A stretch of 50,126 nucleotides of DNA. Source: Hydrogenophilales bacterium. GTDB taxonomy: Bacteria; Pseudomonadota; Gammaproteobacteria; Burkholderiales; Eutrophovitaceae. Below, one piece after another: positions 35,187 through 43,875 of the stretch. The notes under the pieces were generated by a model that was given only the letters and a program-made list of their open reading frames with translations, was not told where the DNA came from and ran no database searches. Position 1 is the first letter of the stretch, and each line of letters opens with the position of its first letter. A program made the position numbers and the translations under genes. Location of the stretch: the NCBI GenBank assembly GCA_902627495.1, contig CACOJS010000012.1, positions 1-50,126 on the forward strand, read 5' to 3'.

Positions 35187-36206
35187 CTAGCCCTCTCGTT
35201 CCTCAACTTGTTTTGGTCTTAGAATTTCCTGTATTCGCATTGCTGTCTGAGGGCCACGATTCCCTATTTCAGCATCGTAGACAGGAACATCATTGATACT
35301 AACCCGTGCAAAGTCAGGCTTTCTAAAATAAAGTAAATCTCCTTCCTGGATCTCTGAAAACTGCTGATAGGTTGTCTCTAATTCACCCAGCGTTACACTC
35401 AGATCAAGCTGTGAATCACCAACTGCTGACGCCAATTGATCACGCCACTGTTTATCTGACTCTTCGTCCCCGTCTCCTCCAGTCATTCTACTCCTCAGAA
35501 GGTCTCTAATTGGTTTTAGGGAGGCATAAGGATAAACCAGGTCTATGTAACCAGCCGACGACTCTTGATCAGGGCTATCAGACTCAAATCTAGTATGAAT
35601 AACTAAGTCACTCTCTGCGGCTATTTGAGCAAATTGAGGATTTATCTCTGAACTGGAATGCTCAAACTCCAAATCCATCAGTGGAGACCAAGCCTCCCGC
35701 AAAGATTTAAAGGCCAAGTCTAAGATCATTTTAATAATTCTATCCTCTGTCGGAGTAAACAGTCTACCCGACGGCAACTCCCCGACCCCCTTACCAAAAC
35801 CCCCAAAAAAATTATCTAATGCACTAAAGATAACTGTTGGTTCAATCAATATCATTGAAAAACCTCTCAAGGGGTGCATTCTAAGAACATTTACGGACAA
35901 AGGAGGCTTCAAACCCTGAAGATAGCTTCCAAATTGTACTATTTCAGCTCTTGTCGCATTCATTTTGAGGCTAGTCCGCAACACCTCCACCAGACCCAAA
36001 CGGAAAAGTCGGATAAATCGCTCATTGATCATATCCAAGGATGATACATTTACGCCAAGGGTGCTATCCTCATTGGCCAAGTCGTGTCGACTAACCCTAG
36101 CATCAGTATTGTATCCTGTATCAACAGACACACTACCGTCTTTAACCCCTTCACTCAGAGCTTCAAGTTCTTCTGGGCTTAAAAGATTAGCTGTTTCTTC
36201 ACTCAT
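35187..36206 (-). CDS. fliM: Flagellar motor switch protein FliM
   Basis: FliM is the C-ring switch protein that binds phosphorylated CheY. The 339-residue product has a CheC-like middle domain (G-S-Y-L-Q-G-L-K-P-P-L, D-N-F-F-G-G-F-G-K) and C-terminal SPOA domain. The N-terminus L-L-S-P-E-E-L-E-A-L-S-E-G (about 8-20) resembles the CheY-binding motif L-S-Q-x-E-I-D-A-L-L. Thus the motor probably answers to a CheY encoded elsewhere, as there is none in this window. Confidence 0.95.
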   Translation of the reverse strand: MSEETANLLSPEELEALSEGVKDGSVSVDTGYNTDARVSRHDLANEDSTLGVNVSSLDMINERFIRLFRLGLVEVLRTSLKMNATRAEIVQFGSYLQGLKPPLSVNVLRMHPLRGFSMILIEPTVIFSALDNFFGGFGKGVGELPSGRLFTPTEDRIIKMILDLAFKSLREAWSPLMDLEFEHSSSEINPQFAQIAAESDLVIHTRFESDSPDQESSAGYIDLVYPYASLKPIRDLLRSRMTGGDGDEESDKQWRDQLASAVGDSQLDLSVTLGELETTYQQFSEIQEGDLLYFRKPDFARVSINDVPVYDAEIGNRGPQTAMRIQEILRPKQVEEREG

Positions 36207-36245
36207 TACTTCGAACCAATATCAATTATGAAATTTAAAGTCGCT

Positions 36246-36929
36246 CTACTGAATAACAAACTCAGTAAAATAGACTTCCTCAATACCACCAAAATTTTCC
36301 CACCTCTCAAGCACTGAATTCATCCCAAGCCTGATCCGCTCAGCTAATTCTACCCTGAAATCAGGTCGAGTAATGTCTTCCTCTTTGGTTTGTCGCATTA
36401 TATCTAATATAACGGACCTTAACGCAAACTCATGCTTATCAACATGCTCAAGCACTTTTTCCTCGTATTGGGTCATTACGGCAAGGGTAATTTGCATAAC
36501 CTTCCGTGATGACTGTAAATTGGCAATTAGAGGGCGACTCAACTCTTTGTAACTTTGAACAAAACCAGCCGAAGGCTCCGGCATTTCGCGGGTTACTTTT
36601 TTAGGAGCTCCAGCGTTAGCCTCACACTCCTCATCACCCTCTTCACACTCCACCACCTCTTCGTCACCAGATTCAGAATCATCACTACTATCTTGATTCT
36701 CTTCAGGTTTTTGCTTGGGCTTGTCCTCCTTATTACCTTCAGCTTGCTCTTCAAGCTGCTGCAATGTTTCCTCGACCTCTTCACTAGGTTCTTCATCAAA
36801 AAACCCACTAATAAATAAGGTCAAGACAATAGTTAAAATCAAAATTAAAAGGCCACCTACCGCAAATAATATAATTTTCAGAAGGGGACCTTTCCCTTTC
36901 TCTTCTTGCTCTTCTGCCTCTTCAGCCAT
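36246..36929 (-). CDS. fliL: Flagellar basal body protein FliL with long acidic linker
   Basis: FliL surrounds the stators and affects torque. The 227-residue product has a membrane helix at about 17-41 and a FliL domain at about 120-227 ending in the conserved I-x-x-V-Y-F-T-E-F-V-I-Q. Between them is a linker of about 65 residues (45-110) that is extremely acidic and has two cysteines (C95, C102). Escherichia coli FliL is 154 residues, so the linker is an enlargement. The enlarged acidic segment would be periplasmic. Confidence 0.93.
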   Translation of the reverse strand: MAEEAEEQEEKGKGPLLKIILFAVGGLLILILTIVLTLFISGFFDEEPSEEVEETLQQLEEQAEGNKEDKPKQKPEENQDSSDDSESGDEEVVECEEGDEECEANAGAPKKVTREMPEPSAGFVQSYKELSRPLIANLQSSRKVMQITLAVMTQYEEKVLEHVDKHEFALRSVILDIMRQTKEEDITRPDFRVELAERIRLGMNSVLERWENFGGIEEVYFTEFVIQ

Positions 36930-36963
36930 AAGTTTACCTCTTAGTGTTCTTTATAATAGATTC

Positions 36964-38493
36964 TCAAACTAATACATCGACATTATCATCAGAAACCGTA
37001 GAAACCTGTAAATTTTTATCCTCTTTTTCTCCTATTGTACCGACTAAACCATCGGCCTCACCTTTCGATTTGCTTTCTTGTGACGGTTTTCCGTCATTAC
37101 CATTACTTTGTCTCCCATCTAACAAAAGATTGGCAACTTCCATGCCAGATTGTTCCAAAACATCTTTTAAGCGGGGAAACCCTTCAACTATTAACTCCCG
37201 AGTTAGAATATTTCCTGATTTAAAAACAGCCTCAATTTCAACCCCGTTCACCCCAAGCTGAATATCTACCCGTCCTAACTGTTCAGGCTTCAAAGCAATT
37301 TGTACCTGCCAAACCCCTTTAGCAATCTGAGCAGTTAACCTTTGACCAACAGCATCAGCCATTTTTTGAGACAATAGTTGAAATTGCTCAGTCTTTCGGA
37401 AATCATTGTCAGATCTTAAAAGCTCATTAACACTGGAGAGATTAATTTCAGCCTTTCCATTTCCTGTTTGGGTTGTTGATCCAAAACCTTCGTCACCTTT
37501 CCCATTGAGATCACTCTGAAGAGGAGTAGTTTTATGTTCTGAAAGAGAGGCAACTACAAGCTTGTTGGCAGCAATACCTGTTTGACTTCTGATGTCTAAT
37601 TTTATAGGTTCCATTGAAATTACTTTTCCTGCAGTCTCCCCTTCTTTCACTCTAACCAAGGTATCTCGATTGTCGGATTTGATCTTTACACTCAGCATTG
37701 CGGCAACAGGATTGGCCTGTTGATCTATTTTAATAGCATTAGGGTGCTTTATGTCGCTGATATCTGCGATAGCTTGATGTTTTGACGAAGTATGGTCAAC
37801 CCCCTTTAATGACGCTACGCTAAGACCATATCTAGAATTTTTTAAATCACCGTTTTGCTGTTTTCTTCTTTGTAAAAGTGCGACCATGCTTTTCTCATCA
37901 ATTTTGCTTAAATCAACTCCAATTTGTTGTTCACTATTCCCGATATTTAGGGCATCACCGCCTACGTTGCGCTTTGTAAGTAGTCTCTGGATAAGGCTAA
38001 GATCGATACCCTCTCTTTTGGCGTAATCAGCGAGGCTTTTTTCATCAACCGAATCCATGTTAGAGGTGATGATATTTATTGACGCCCCCAGGCTTACCAT
38101 CTCAAGTGAATCCCTCTGATCACCATCTCCACCTTGCTTCCTCATTGATTTATCTTCCTTGTTTGAAGACTGCTCAAACTTACTCAGCTTGTCATTGGAT
38201 GGCCCTTTATCTGCCGACTCAGGTTTTTCGGTGTTAGCCGATTGAGATGGCCCTTTATCTGCCGACTCAGATCTTTCAGTGTTAGCTGATACGGTCTGGC
38301 GACTATCTGGCAAGTCGTTGCCCTCTCGTACGGCCCTATTTTGCCTATCTTCACGTCTATTTGGCTCTTTAGTGCTAGCCACGTTTGCAAATACTGCACC
38401 AAAATCCCGTTCCGCTGAATCACTTTCCCTAATCGCTCCGGACGAAATTTCCCTTTCAAATTCTGTACTTACTAACCCAGAGAGTTTATCCAT
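36964..38493 (-). CDS. fliK: Flagellar hook-length control protein FliK
   Basis: FliK measures the hook and triggers the export switch in FlhB. The 509-residue product has a long hydrophilic, low-complexity N-terminal ruler and the C-terminal FliK core near 395-460 (A-L-K-P-E-Q-L-G-R-V-D-I-Q-L, I-E-A-V-F). It is the first gene of the fliKLMNOPQR-flhB run, 34 bases before fliL. Near residues 68-100 is a 16-residue repeat in two copies. Confidence 0.9.
   Translation of the reverse strand: MDKLSGLVSTEFEREISSGAIRESDSAERDFGAVFANVASTKEPNRREDRQNRAVREGNDLPDSRQTVSANTERSESADKGPSQSANTEKPESADKGPSNDKLSKFEQSSNKEDKSMRKQGGDGDQRDSLEMVSLGASINIITSNMDSVDEKSLADYAKREGIDLSLIQRLLTKRNVGGDALNIGNSEQQIGVDLSKIDEKSMVALLQRRKQQNGDLKNSRYGLSVASLKGVDHTSSKHQAIADISDIKHPNAIKIDQQANPVAAMLSVKIKSDNRDTLVRVKEGETAGKVISMEPIKLDIRSQTGIAANKLVVASLSEHKTTPLQSDLNGKGDEGFGSTTQTGNGKAEINLSSVNELLRSDNDFRKTEQFQLLSQKMADAVGQRLTAQIAKGVWQVQIALKPEQLGRVDIQLGVNGVEIEAVFKSGNILTRELIVEGFPRLKDVLEQSGMEVANLLLDGRQSNGNDGKPSQESKSKGEADGLVGTIGEKEDKNLQVSTVSDDNVDVLV
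38198..38293 (-). repeat. Two-copy 48-bp imperfect tandem repeat in fliK
   Basis: Units at 38198-38245 and 38246-38293 encode repeats of the form E-S-A-D-K-G-P-S plus S-A-N-T-E. The unit is in frame (48 bp, 16 residues) and lies in the flexible ruler region, where length changes would alter hook length. Confidence 0.8.
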
Positions 38494-38539
38494 TTAGTAC
38501 TTGTCTCCAATATTATGACCAATGTAATTGTCTGAATAA

Positions 38540-38554
38540 GCAAGAACCGTGACA
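38540..38554 (-). promoter_or_regulatory. Candidate sigma-54 promoter of the fliK operon
   Basis: The minus strand reads TGTCACGGTTCTTGC, against the consensus TGGCACGNNNNTTGC. It matches 10 of 11 fixed positions with correct spacing, the exception being the second G of the -24 GG. It lies 47 bases before the fliK ATG. A FleQ-type activator is encoded at the right edge of the window. Confidence 0.45.
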
Positions 38555-38649
38555 CCTGAAATCGATACAAACTATTTTGTTTTTTATTTGAATTGATAAG
38601 CAGATTCTAGAGTTAACTAACAGGGTCTCTTTATAGATTCTATTTTCCC

Positions 38650-38664
38650 TGGTATGTCAATTGC
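38650..38664 (+). promoter_or_regulatory. Candidate sigma-54 promoter of flhA-flhF-fleN-fliA
   Basis: TGGTATGTCAATTGC has the exact GG-N10-GC spacing and 9 of 11 consensus positions, with the invariant GG and GC present. It is 77 bases before the flhA ATG, on the other side of the divergent gap from the fliK promoter. Sigma-54 control of flhA operons via FleQ/FlrA is established in Pseudomonas and Vibrio. Confidence 0.5.
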
Positions 38665-38740
38665 TACCAGTCGTATAGACATCAACAAACTCACATGGCA
38701 AAGATAATATAAAGCTATGTTTTAAATAAGGTTTTTTTTA

Positions 38741-40828
38741 ATGGCTTCTTTAACACTGCAGGATTTTCGACAGAACTTCCCGATCTCAACCCTCGGAATC
38801 CCGACACTTGTTCTATTGATTATGGCGATGTTTATCGTCCCTCTAGCACCAGTGGTCCTAGACCTTTTATTCACATTCAATATTGTTGCTGCACTGCTCA
38901 TAGTAATGATTGCCATAAGCACCAGTCGGCCAATGGATTTTTCAGCGTTTCCGTCCATTTTACTTCTTGCCACCCTTCTGAGACTAGCCCTTAACGTCGC
39001 TTCCACCAGAATAGTTCTGGTAGATGGACACGAAGGGTCTGACGCTGCCGGAAAGGTGATAGAAGCTTTCGGTGAGTTCGTAATCGCAGGTAACTATTTA
39101 GTTGGTTTCATAATATTTTCTATACTTATGATAATTAACTTTATTGTTGTTACTAAGGGTGCTGGGAGAGTTTCAGAAGTCATTGCTAGGTTTACACTCG
39201 ATGCGATGCCCGGAAAACAAATGGCAATCGATGCTGATCTAAACTCTGGTGTTATTGATCAAGATACAGCAAGAACCCGAAGAGACGAAATTTCACAAGA
39301 AGCAGATTTCTATGGTTCTATGGATGGTGCCTCGAAGTTTGTCAGGGGCGATGCTATAGCTGGTCTACTAATTCTACTGATCAATATAGTTGGAGGACTC
39401 ACAATTGGGGTTGCACAACATGATCTCTCCTTTTCTGAAGCTGGTAGAATTTACATTCTTCTGACTATTGGTGATGGTCTGGTCGCTCAAATACCATCCT
39501 TATTCCTGTCACTAGCAACAGCTATAATTGTTACTCGAGTAACGACTTCTGAGACAATGACTGAGCAAGCAGCCTCTCAACTTGCAAATCCAACCGCTTT
39601 ATTCATATCAGCTGGAATTTTAACTGTTATCGGGATGGTTCCAGGAATGCCTAGAGCCGTTTTCATGACGTTGGCAGCCGCAACGGCTGGCATAGCATTC
39701 TTCTTAACCAGAGACAAAATGGTTAAAACTAAATTGGAGGAGTCCTCAGCTACAGAACCAGAAGCCCCCAAAGAACTTGACTGGGACGATGTGGAACAAG
39801 TTGATGTTGTTGGCCTTGAAATTGGTTATGGACTTATTCCATTAGTAAACCCAGACACAGGCGGTCAATTAATGCCTCGGGTGAAAGGTATAAGGAAAAA
39901 GCTGTCGGCAGAACTTGGGTTTTTGATACAGCCAATTCGAATCAGAGATGCTCTAAACCTCGATCCAGACACTTATCATATCGTTCTAAATGGGGTTGTC
40001 AGAGGCCGTGGAAAGGAAGTCAAAGTTGGTCACGAACTGGCCATTAATCCTGGAAACGTCCATGGAGAACTCGATGGAATCCCCACAGTGGAAGCGGCCT
40101 TCGGACTACCCGCATATTGGATTGATCCCAGTCAGAGAGATCTAGCTAGAACGCTAGGCTACACAGTTGTAGATTCTAGCACCGCCATCGCCACCCATTT
40201 GAATAAGATACTTCGGGATAATGCGGCCGAGCTACTCAGCCATGACGAGGCCCAGCAACTTCTTGATAAGCTAGCACAGAAATCACCAAAACTGGTTGAA
40301 GATTTGGTTCCAGGGAAGCTATCACTGGGGGTAGTTACACGTGTCTTTCAAAATTTATTGTCTGAGTCAGTTAGTATACGAGACATAAGAACTATCATGG
40401 AAACTCTTTCAGAGGAAGGTGGAAGAACCCAAGATCCCGATGAACTTACAGCCTTGATAAGGCCAAAACTAGGTCGAATGATCGTACAAGGCTTGGTTGA
40501 TATGCAAGAAAACCTTCCAGTTATGACACTCGATCCAAATTTAGAGCAGTTACTGCATAACTCCCTTCAACAGGCCGGGCAAGGTAAGGGGCCTGTACTG
40601 GAACCTGGATTAGCTGAAAGTTTCTTTAAAGCCATTGGCGATGCTGTGCGAGAAGTTGAAGAGCTAGGACACCCTGGCGTGCTGGTAACATCACCAGCTA
40701 TCCGACCATGGCTCGCCAAGATGCTGAAACATCGAGCTAGCGATTTAACTGTTTTGTCGTATAGCGAAATACCCGATGACCAGGGGGTAACAGTCGTCTA
40801 TACCGTACAAGCAGACCCCACTGAATAA
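38741..40828 (+). CDS. flhA: Flagellar type III export platform protein FlhA
   Basis: FlhA is the nonameric export platform and proton/sodium-linked part of the gate. The 695-residue product has eight membrane helices in the first 330 residues, the FHIPEP-family signature (R-F-T-L-D-A-M-P-G-K-Q-M-A-I-D-A-D) and a C-terminal cytoplasmic domain (about 350-695) with the usual A-x-G-L-P-A-Y-W-I region. Length is normal (about 690). It has AAGG-like RBS and is followed by flhF after 15 bases. Confidence 0.97.
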   Translation: MASLTLQDFRQNFPISTLGIPTLVLLIMAMFIVPLAPVVLDLLFTFNIVAALLIVMIAISTSRPMDFSAFPSILLLATLLRLALNVASTRIVLVDGHEGSDAAGKVIEAFGEFVIAGNYLVGFIIFSILMIINFIVVTKGAGRVSEVIARFTLDAMPGKQMAIDADLNSGVIDQDTARTRRDEISQEADFYGSMDGASKFVRGDAIAGLLILLINIVGGLTIGVAQHDLSFSEAGRIYILLTIGDGLVAQIPSLFLSLATAIIVTRVTTSETMTEQAASQLANPTALFISAGILTVIGMVPGMPRAVFMTLAAATAGIAFFLTRDKMVKTKLEESSATEPEAPKELDWDDVEQVDVVGLEIGYGLIPLVNPDTGGQLMPRVKGIRKKLSAELGFLIQPIRIRDALNLDPDTYHIVLNGVVRGRGKEVKVGHELAINPGNVHGELDGIPTVEAAFGLPAYWIDPSQRDLARTLGYTVVDSSTAIATHLNKILRDNAAELLSHDEAQQLLDKLAQKSPKLVEDLVPGKLSLGVVTRVFQNLLSESVSIRDIRTIMETLSEEGGRTQDPDELTALIRPKLGRMIVQGLVDMQENLPVMTLDPNLEQLLHNSLQQAGQGKGPVLEPGLAESFFKAIGDAVREVEELGHPGVLVTSPAIRPWLAKMLKHRASDLTVLSYSEIPDDQGVTVVYTVQADPTE

Positions 40829-40843
40829 TGGAGAAAAATAGAA

Positions 40844-42142
40844 ATGGAATTAGTTAGAATATTATCAAAAGACTCCCGAAGTGCAACGGATGAAGTGTTA
40901 GCAAAATATGGTGAAGATGCACTCATTATTTCGAACCAAAGGTTGAATGGTAAAACAGAACTAATCGTTGCCGTTGATATTAAGCCTGAAATGGAGACCA
41001 AAAACCCTAGTCTTTTAGCCAAACCATCTTCAGGAAATACCGAAATACAATTCGCCGACATTTTTGAATCAAGGCTAAGCCAAAGTCGTTCAGAAAGGGA
41101 AAGTACTAGCAAAGATTCAGTTAATTCTGAATCAAACCAAAGAGATCACCTAAGAGCGAGAGAATTAGTAGAGTTAGTTCGAGAGGAGTTAGAATCTATT
41201 AAGAGAGAAATCAGTTTGGCAAAAAAAGCTGGAGCATGGCAACAAGGATCAACGCCAGGTCAACCTGTAAAACCGCTAGTCGATGCGATGAACAACATAG
41301 CTATCCCTACATCTTTAAAAATCTTAATGATAGATCACATAGCAAATGAGGACTCTGAACAAAAAGCGAAAGAGCAATTAAGAACTTGGTTACTTGAAAA
41401 TATTAAAAACCAAGTAGTAAATATCCCTAAATCCGGAGTTCAGGTGATATGTGGCCCATCTGGGGCGGGTAAAACCACTATCATAGGAAAATTAGCATTA
41501 AACGCAGCCAGTAAAGTTGGTTCGGATAATATTGCAGTAATTAGTTATAATGACCATAGGCTTGGAGCATGGGGTCAAATTCAACTATTAACTGCTCAAA
41601 GTGGGGTAGATTCATTTAGGTGCAAAGGACTTGATAACTTGAAAAACCTATTAGAAGAACTGTCGGAAAGAGAAACAATATTCATAGATACTCCGGGAGT
41701 GGAAATAGAAGAAACTCATTTGAAATTACGAAAGACTTTTAATATAGCAAATTTCCACTTAACACTACCAGCGAACTCTTCCCTAGCCACTACAGATAAA
41801 TATTTAAAATCGAGTAGAAATCTCTGGTCTAGCCTTATCTTGAGCAAGCTGGACGAGGGAAATCAACCATGGCCAATTTTGGGTGCACTTTGTGATAGTA
41901 ATATACCACTGTCACTTACTAGCTCATCACCCTCCATCAAAGACCCCATGCTGAGTTTTTCCACTGAAACTTTTGTAGAATCAGCTGTGGAAAATATAGA
42001 AACTGTCGCTGAAGAGGAACAAGCTAGTGACCTAGGTAACTCCCCTGAAAATAAGAATCCAGAAGATTTGGAGGTTACGGGGGACACTTTAACTTCCACA
42101 ATTCTCAAGCATCGAGAAACAATACATAGAACAACTATTTGA
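40844..42142 (+). CDS. flhF: Flagellar number/placement GTPase FlhF
   Basis: FlhF is an SRP-family GTPase that puts the flagellum at the pole. The 432-residue product has a poorly conserved N-terminal B region (M-E-L-V-R-I-L-S-K-D, G-E-D-A-L-I-I-S-N), an N domain, and the G domain with P-loop G-P-S-G-A-G-K-T (204-211), I-D-T-P-G and S-K-L-D-E. Residues 380-432 are an acidic tail not typical of the core. Confidence 0.93.
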   Translation: MELVRILSKDSRSATDEVLAKYGEDALIISNQRLNGKTELIVAVDIKPEMETKNPSLLAKPSSGNTEIQFADIFESRLSQSRSERESTSKDSVNSESNQRDHLRARELVELVREELESIKREISLAKKAGAWQQGSTPGQPVKPLVDAMNNIAIPTSLKILMIDHIANEDSEQKAKEQLRTWLLENIKNQVVNIPKSGVQVICGPSGAGKTTIIGKLALNAASKVGSDNIAVISYNDHRLGAWGQIQLLTAQSGVDSFRCKGLDNLKNLLEELSERETIFIDTPGVEIEETHLKLRKTFNIANFHLTLPANSSLATTDKYLKSSRNLWSSLILSKLDEGNQPWPILGALCDSNIPLSLTSSSPSIKDPMLSFSTETFVESAVENIETVAEEEQASDLGNSPENKNPEDLEVTGDTLTSTILKHRETIHRTTI

Positions 42143-42160
42143 GTAAGATTAAGGCATGAA

Positions 42161-43015
42161 ATGAAAACACAGGTGATTTGCATAGCCAGCGGAAAAGGAG
42201 GTGTAGGAAAAACATCCGTCTCTATAAATTTGGCGGTTGCGCTGTCGAAGAGAGGGCGAAAGGTTCTACTGTTTGATGCAGACCTCGGACTTGCTAACTG
42301 CCAAATTGCCCTTGGTGTTAAGGCTCAGTACAATTTTAGTCACTTTTTAGCAGGAGACAAAAGCCTAAAAGAAATACTTGTGCCCTCAGAGGACAACGTC
42401 ACCCTAATCCCCGGGGCTTCAGGCGATAGGGTCTTAGCATCGCTAGGAACGACTGAATCAGGGTTAATTGTTAGTGCATTCAGTGATTTAGACGGTATTT
42501 ATGACTACATGATTATTGATGCAGCTGCGGGACTTGGAAATACTGTAATGATGTTTTTAGAGGCGGCCCACTACCGATTTATAGTGTTGAATGATGACCC
42601 CTCCTCCACAGCAGATGCTTATGGAATAGTAAAGGTAATGGCTGAAGACGCGAGAAAGCTAGAAAAAAATATTAAGGAAATATATCTGATTCCTAACAGA
42701 GTGGAATCGCAAGACAGGGGGAAACACCTCTTTTCGGCAATAAATGACGTGTGCACTCGGTTTCTGAACCAACCTATAAGCTTCCTGCATAGTATTGAAG
42801 AAGATGGGCAAATTTTAGAAGCCACTAGGGCATACAAGTCGGTGTTGTCTCATGCACCATCAAGTACCGGATCAAGGAATTTTAGAGAACTAGCTGATAT
42901 AGTGGATGAAACCATCAGAGAACAGGCTTTCAATCAGGCAGAGGGAGAAACTAATGCTACTGTTTCAGGGGGTATCCAGTTTTTTGTGGAGAACTTAATT
43001 AGTAATGAAAGATAA
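42161..43015 (+). CDS. fleN: MinD-like ATPase FleN/FlhG, flagellar number regulator
   Basis: FleN (FlhG) limits flagella number and antagonises FleQ in Pseudomonas. The 284-residue product has the deviant Walker A S-G-K-G-G-V-G-K-T-S (10-19), the following D-A-D-L-G-L-A-N, and F-D/D-Y-M-I-I-D-A-A-A-G-L. It lies 18 bases downstream of flhF, and fliA follows after 86 bases that include a 7-bp hairpin at 43036-43058. Confidence 0.95.
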   Translation: MKTQVICIASGKGGVGKTSVSINLAVALSKRGRKVLLFDADLGLANCQIALGVKAQYNFSHFLAGDKSLKEILVPSEDNVTLIPGASGDRVLASLGTTESGLIVSAFSDLDGIYDYMIIDAAAGLGNTVMMFLEAAHYRFIVLNDDPSSTADAYGIVKVMAEDARKLEKNIKEIYLIPNRVESQDRGKHLFSAINDVCTRFLNQPISFLHSIEEDGQILEATRAYKSVLSHAPSSTGSRNFRELADIVDETIREQAFNQAEGETNATVSGGIQFFVENLISNER

Positions 43016-43101
43016 TAAATAACACGTTATGATTAGGGATCAGCTTTAATTTGGTCCCCGGAAGTAAAACAATGGTCAATGAACGAGGGAAAAAATAGCT
43101 A

Positions 43102-43818
43102 ATGCAACACATTAAACTTTATGACCAAGTTGGTGATAGCACCGAAGAGCTAATACTTAAACACTTAGGCTTAGTAAAGAGGGTTGCTCTGCATCTTAAG
43201 GTTAGAGTCCCCGCTTTTATGGAGTTAAATGAGCTTATCCAAGCAGGAATGATTGGTTTACTCGAAGCGGCGAAATCCTATGACTCCAATAGAGGTGTCG
43301 AATTTGAAAACTACGCTCACACTAGAGTAAAGGGGGCTATGATTGATGAGGTCAGGAGAATGTCTGCACTCCCCCGCTCAGCCGTTGCTATTATTAAGTC
43401 ACACAACGAAGCAGCAAAACAATTAGAAGGGAAGCTAGGCCGAACACCATCACAAACAGAACTTGCAGCTCACCTAGGTAAAGAAGTCGGTAGTCTACAA
43501 AAAGAGCGCGGCACAGCACGCCAATTTGAAACGGTTTCGATGGAAGTTTTGGAAGAGGAAGTGTTAAGCATTCCCAGTGGTAAAGACTCGCAACCTCAAG
43601 AAGTTGTTGAACAAGCTCAATTTATGGAAGTTTTAGTGGATGCAATCGATAAGCTACCTGAGAGAGACAAGTTGGTAATGTCGCTCTATTACGTTGAAGA
43701 ATTAAACCTTAAGGAAATTGGGGAGGTAGTGGGTGTTAGTGAATCTAGAATTAGTCAAATCTTATCCTCTAATGTGAAAAACTTACGAAAATGGCTAAAA
43801 ATTGAGGCACTGGACTAG
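43102..43818 (+). CDS. fliA: Flagellar sigma factor FliA (sigma-28)
   Basis: FliA transcribes late flagellar genes. The 238-residue product has sigma region 2 (E-L-I-Q-A-G-M-I-G-L-L-E-A, F-E-N-Y-A-x-x-R-V-K-G-A-M-I-D-E-V-R), region 3 and region 4 (L-P-E-R-D-K-L-V-M-S-L-Y-Y, L-K-E-I-G-E-V-V-G-V-S-E-S-R-I-S-Q). Length is as usual (239). GAGGG precedes the ATG by 11 bases. In Pseudomonas-type clusters cheYZAB follow; here unknown genes do. Confidence 0.97.
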   Translation: MQHIKLYDQVGDSTEELILKHLGLVKRVALHLKVRVPAFMELNELIQAGMIGLLEAAKSYDSNRGVEFENYAHTRVKGAMIDEVRRMSALPRSAVAIIKSHNEAAKQLEGKLGRTPSQTELAAHLGKEVGSLQKERGTARQFETVSMEVLEEEVLSIPSGKDSQPQEVVEQAQFMEVLVDAIDKLPERDKLVMSLYYVEELNLKEIGEVVGVSESRISQILSSNVKNLRKWLKIEALD

Positions 43819-43819
43819 C
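43805..43819 (+). promoter_or_regulatory. Candidate sigma-54 promoter before the unknown gene 43876-44454
   Basis: AGGCACTGGACTAGC keeps GGCAC and GG-N10-GC spacing, matching 8 of 11 fixed positions of the sigma-54 consensus. It overlaps the fliA stop codon and is 56 bases before the next start. Weakest of the three sigma-54 candidates. Confidence 0.3.
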
Positions 43820-43875
43820 GTGAGCTCAGGTTTTTGCCTATAATTTTATCGTCGACGAATCAATAGGTTACAAAT

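Noticed and set aside
43036..43058. GGGATCA/TTGGTCCC hairpin between fleN and fliA as a terminator
   Set aside because: Seven base pairs with one wobble, no T run after it, and fliA is expected to be co-transcribed. Could be an mRNA element but nothing shows it.
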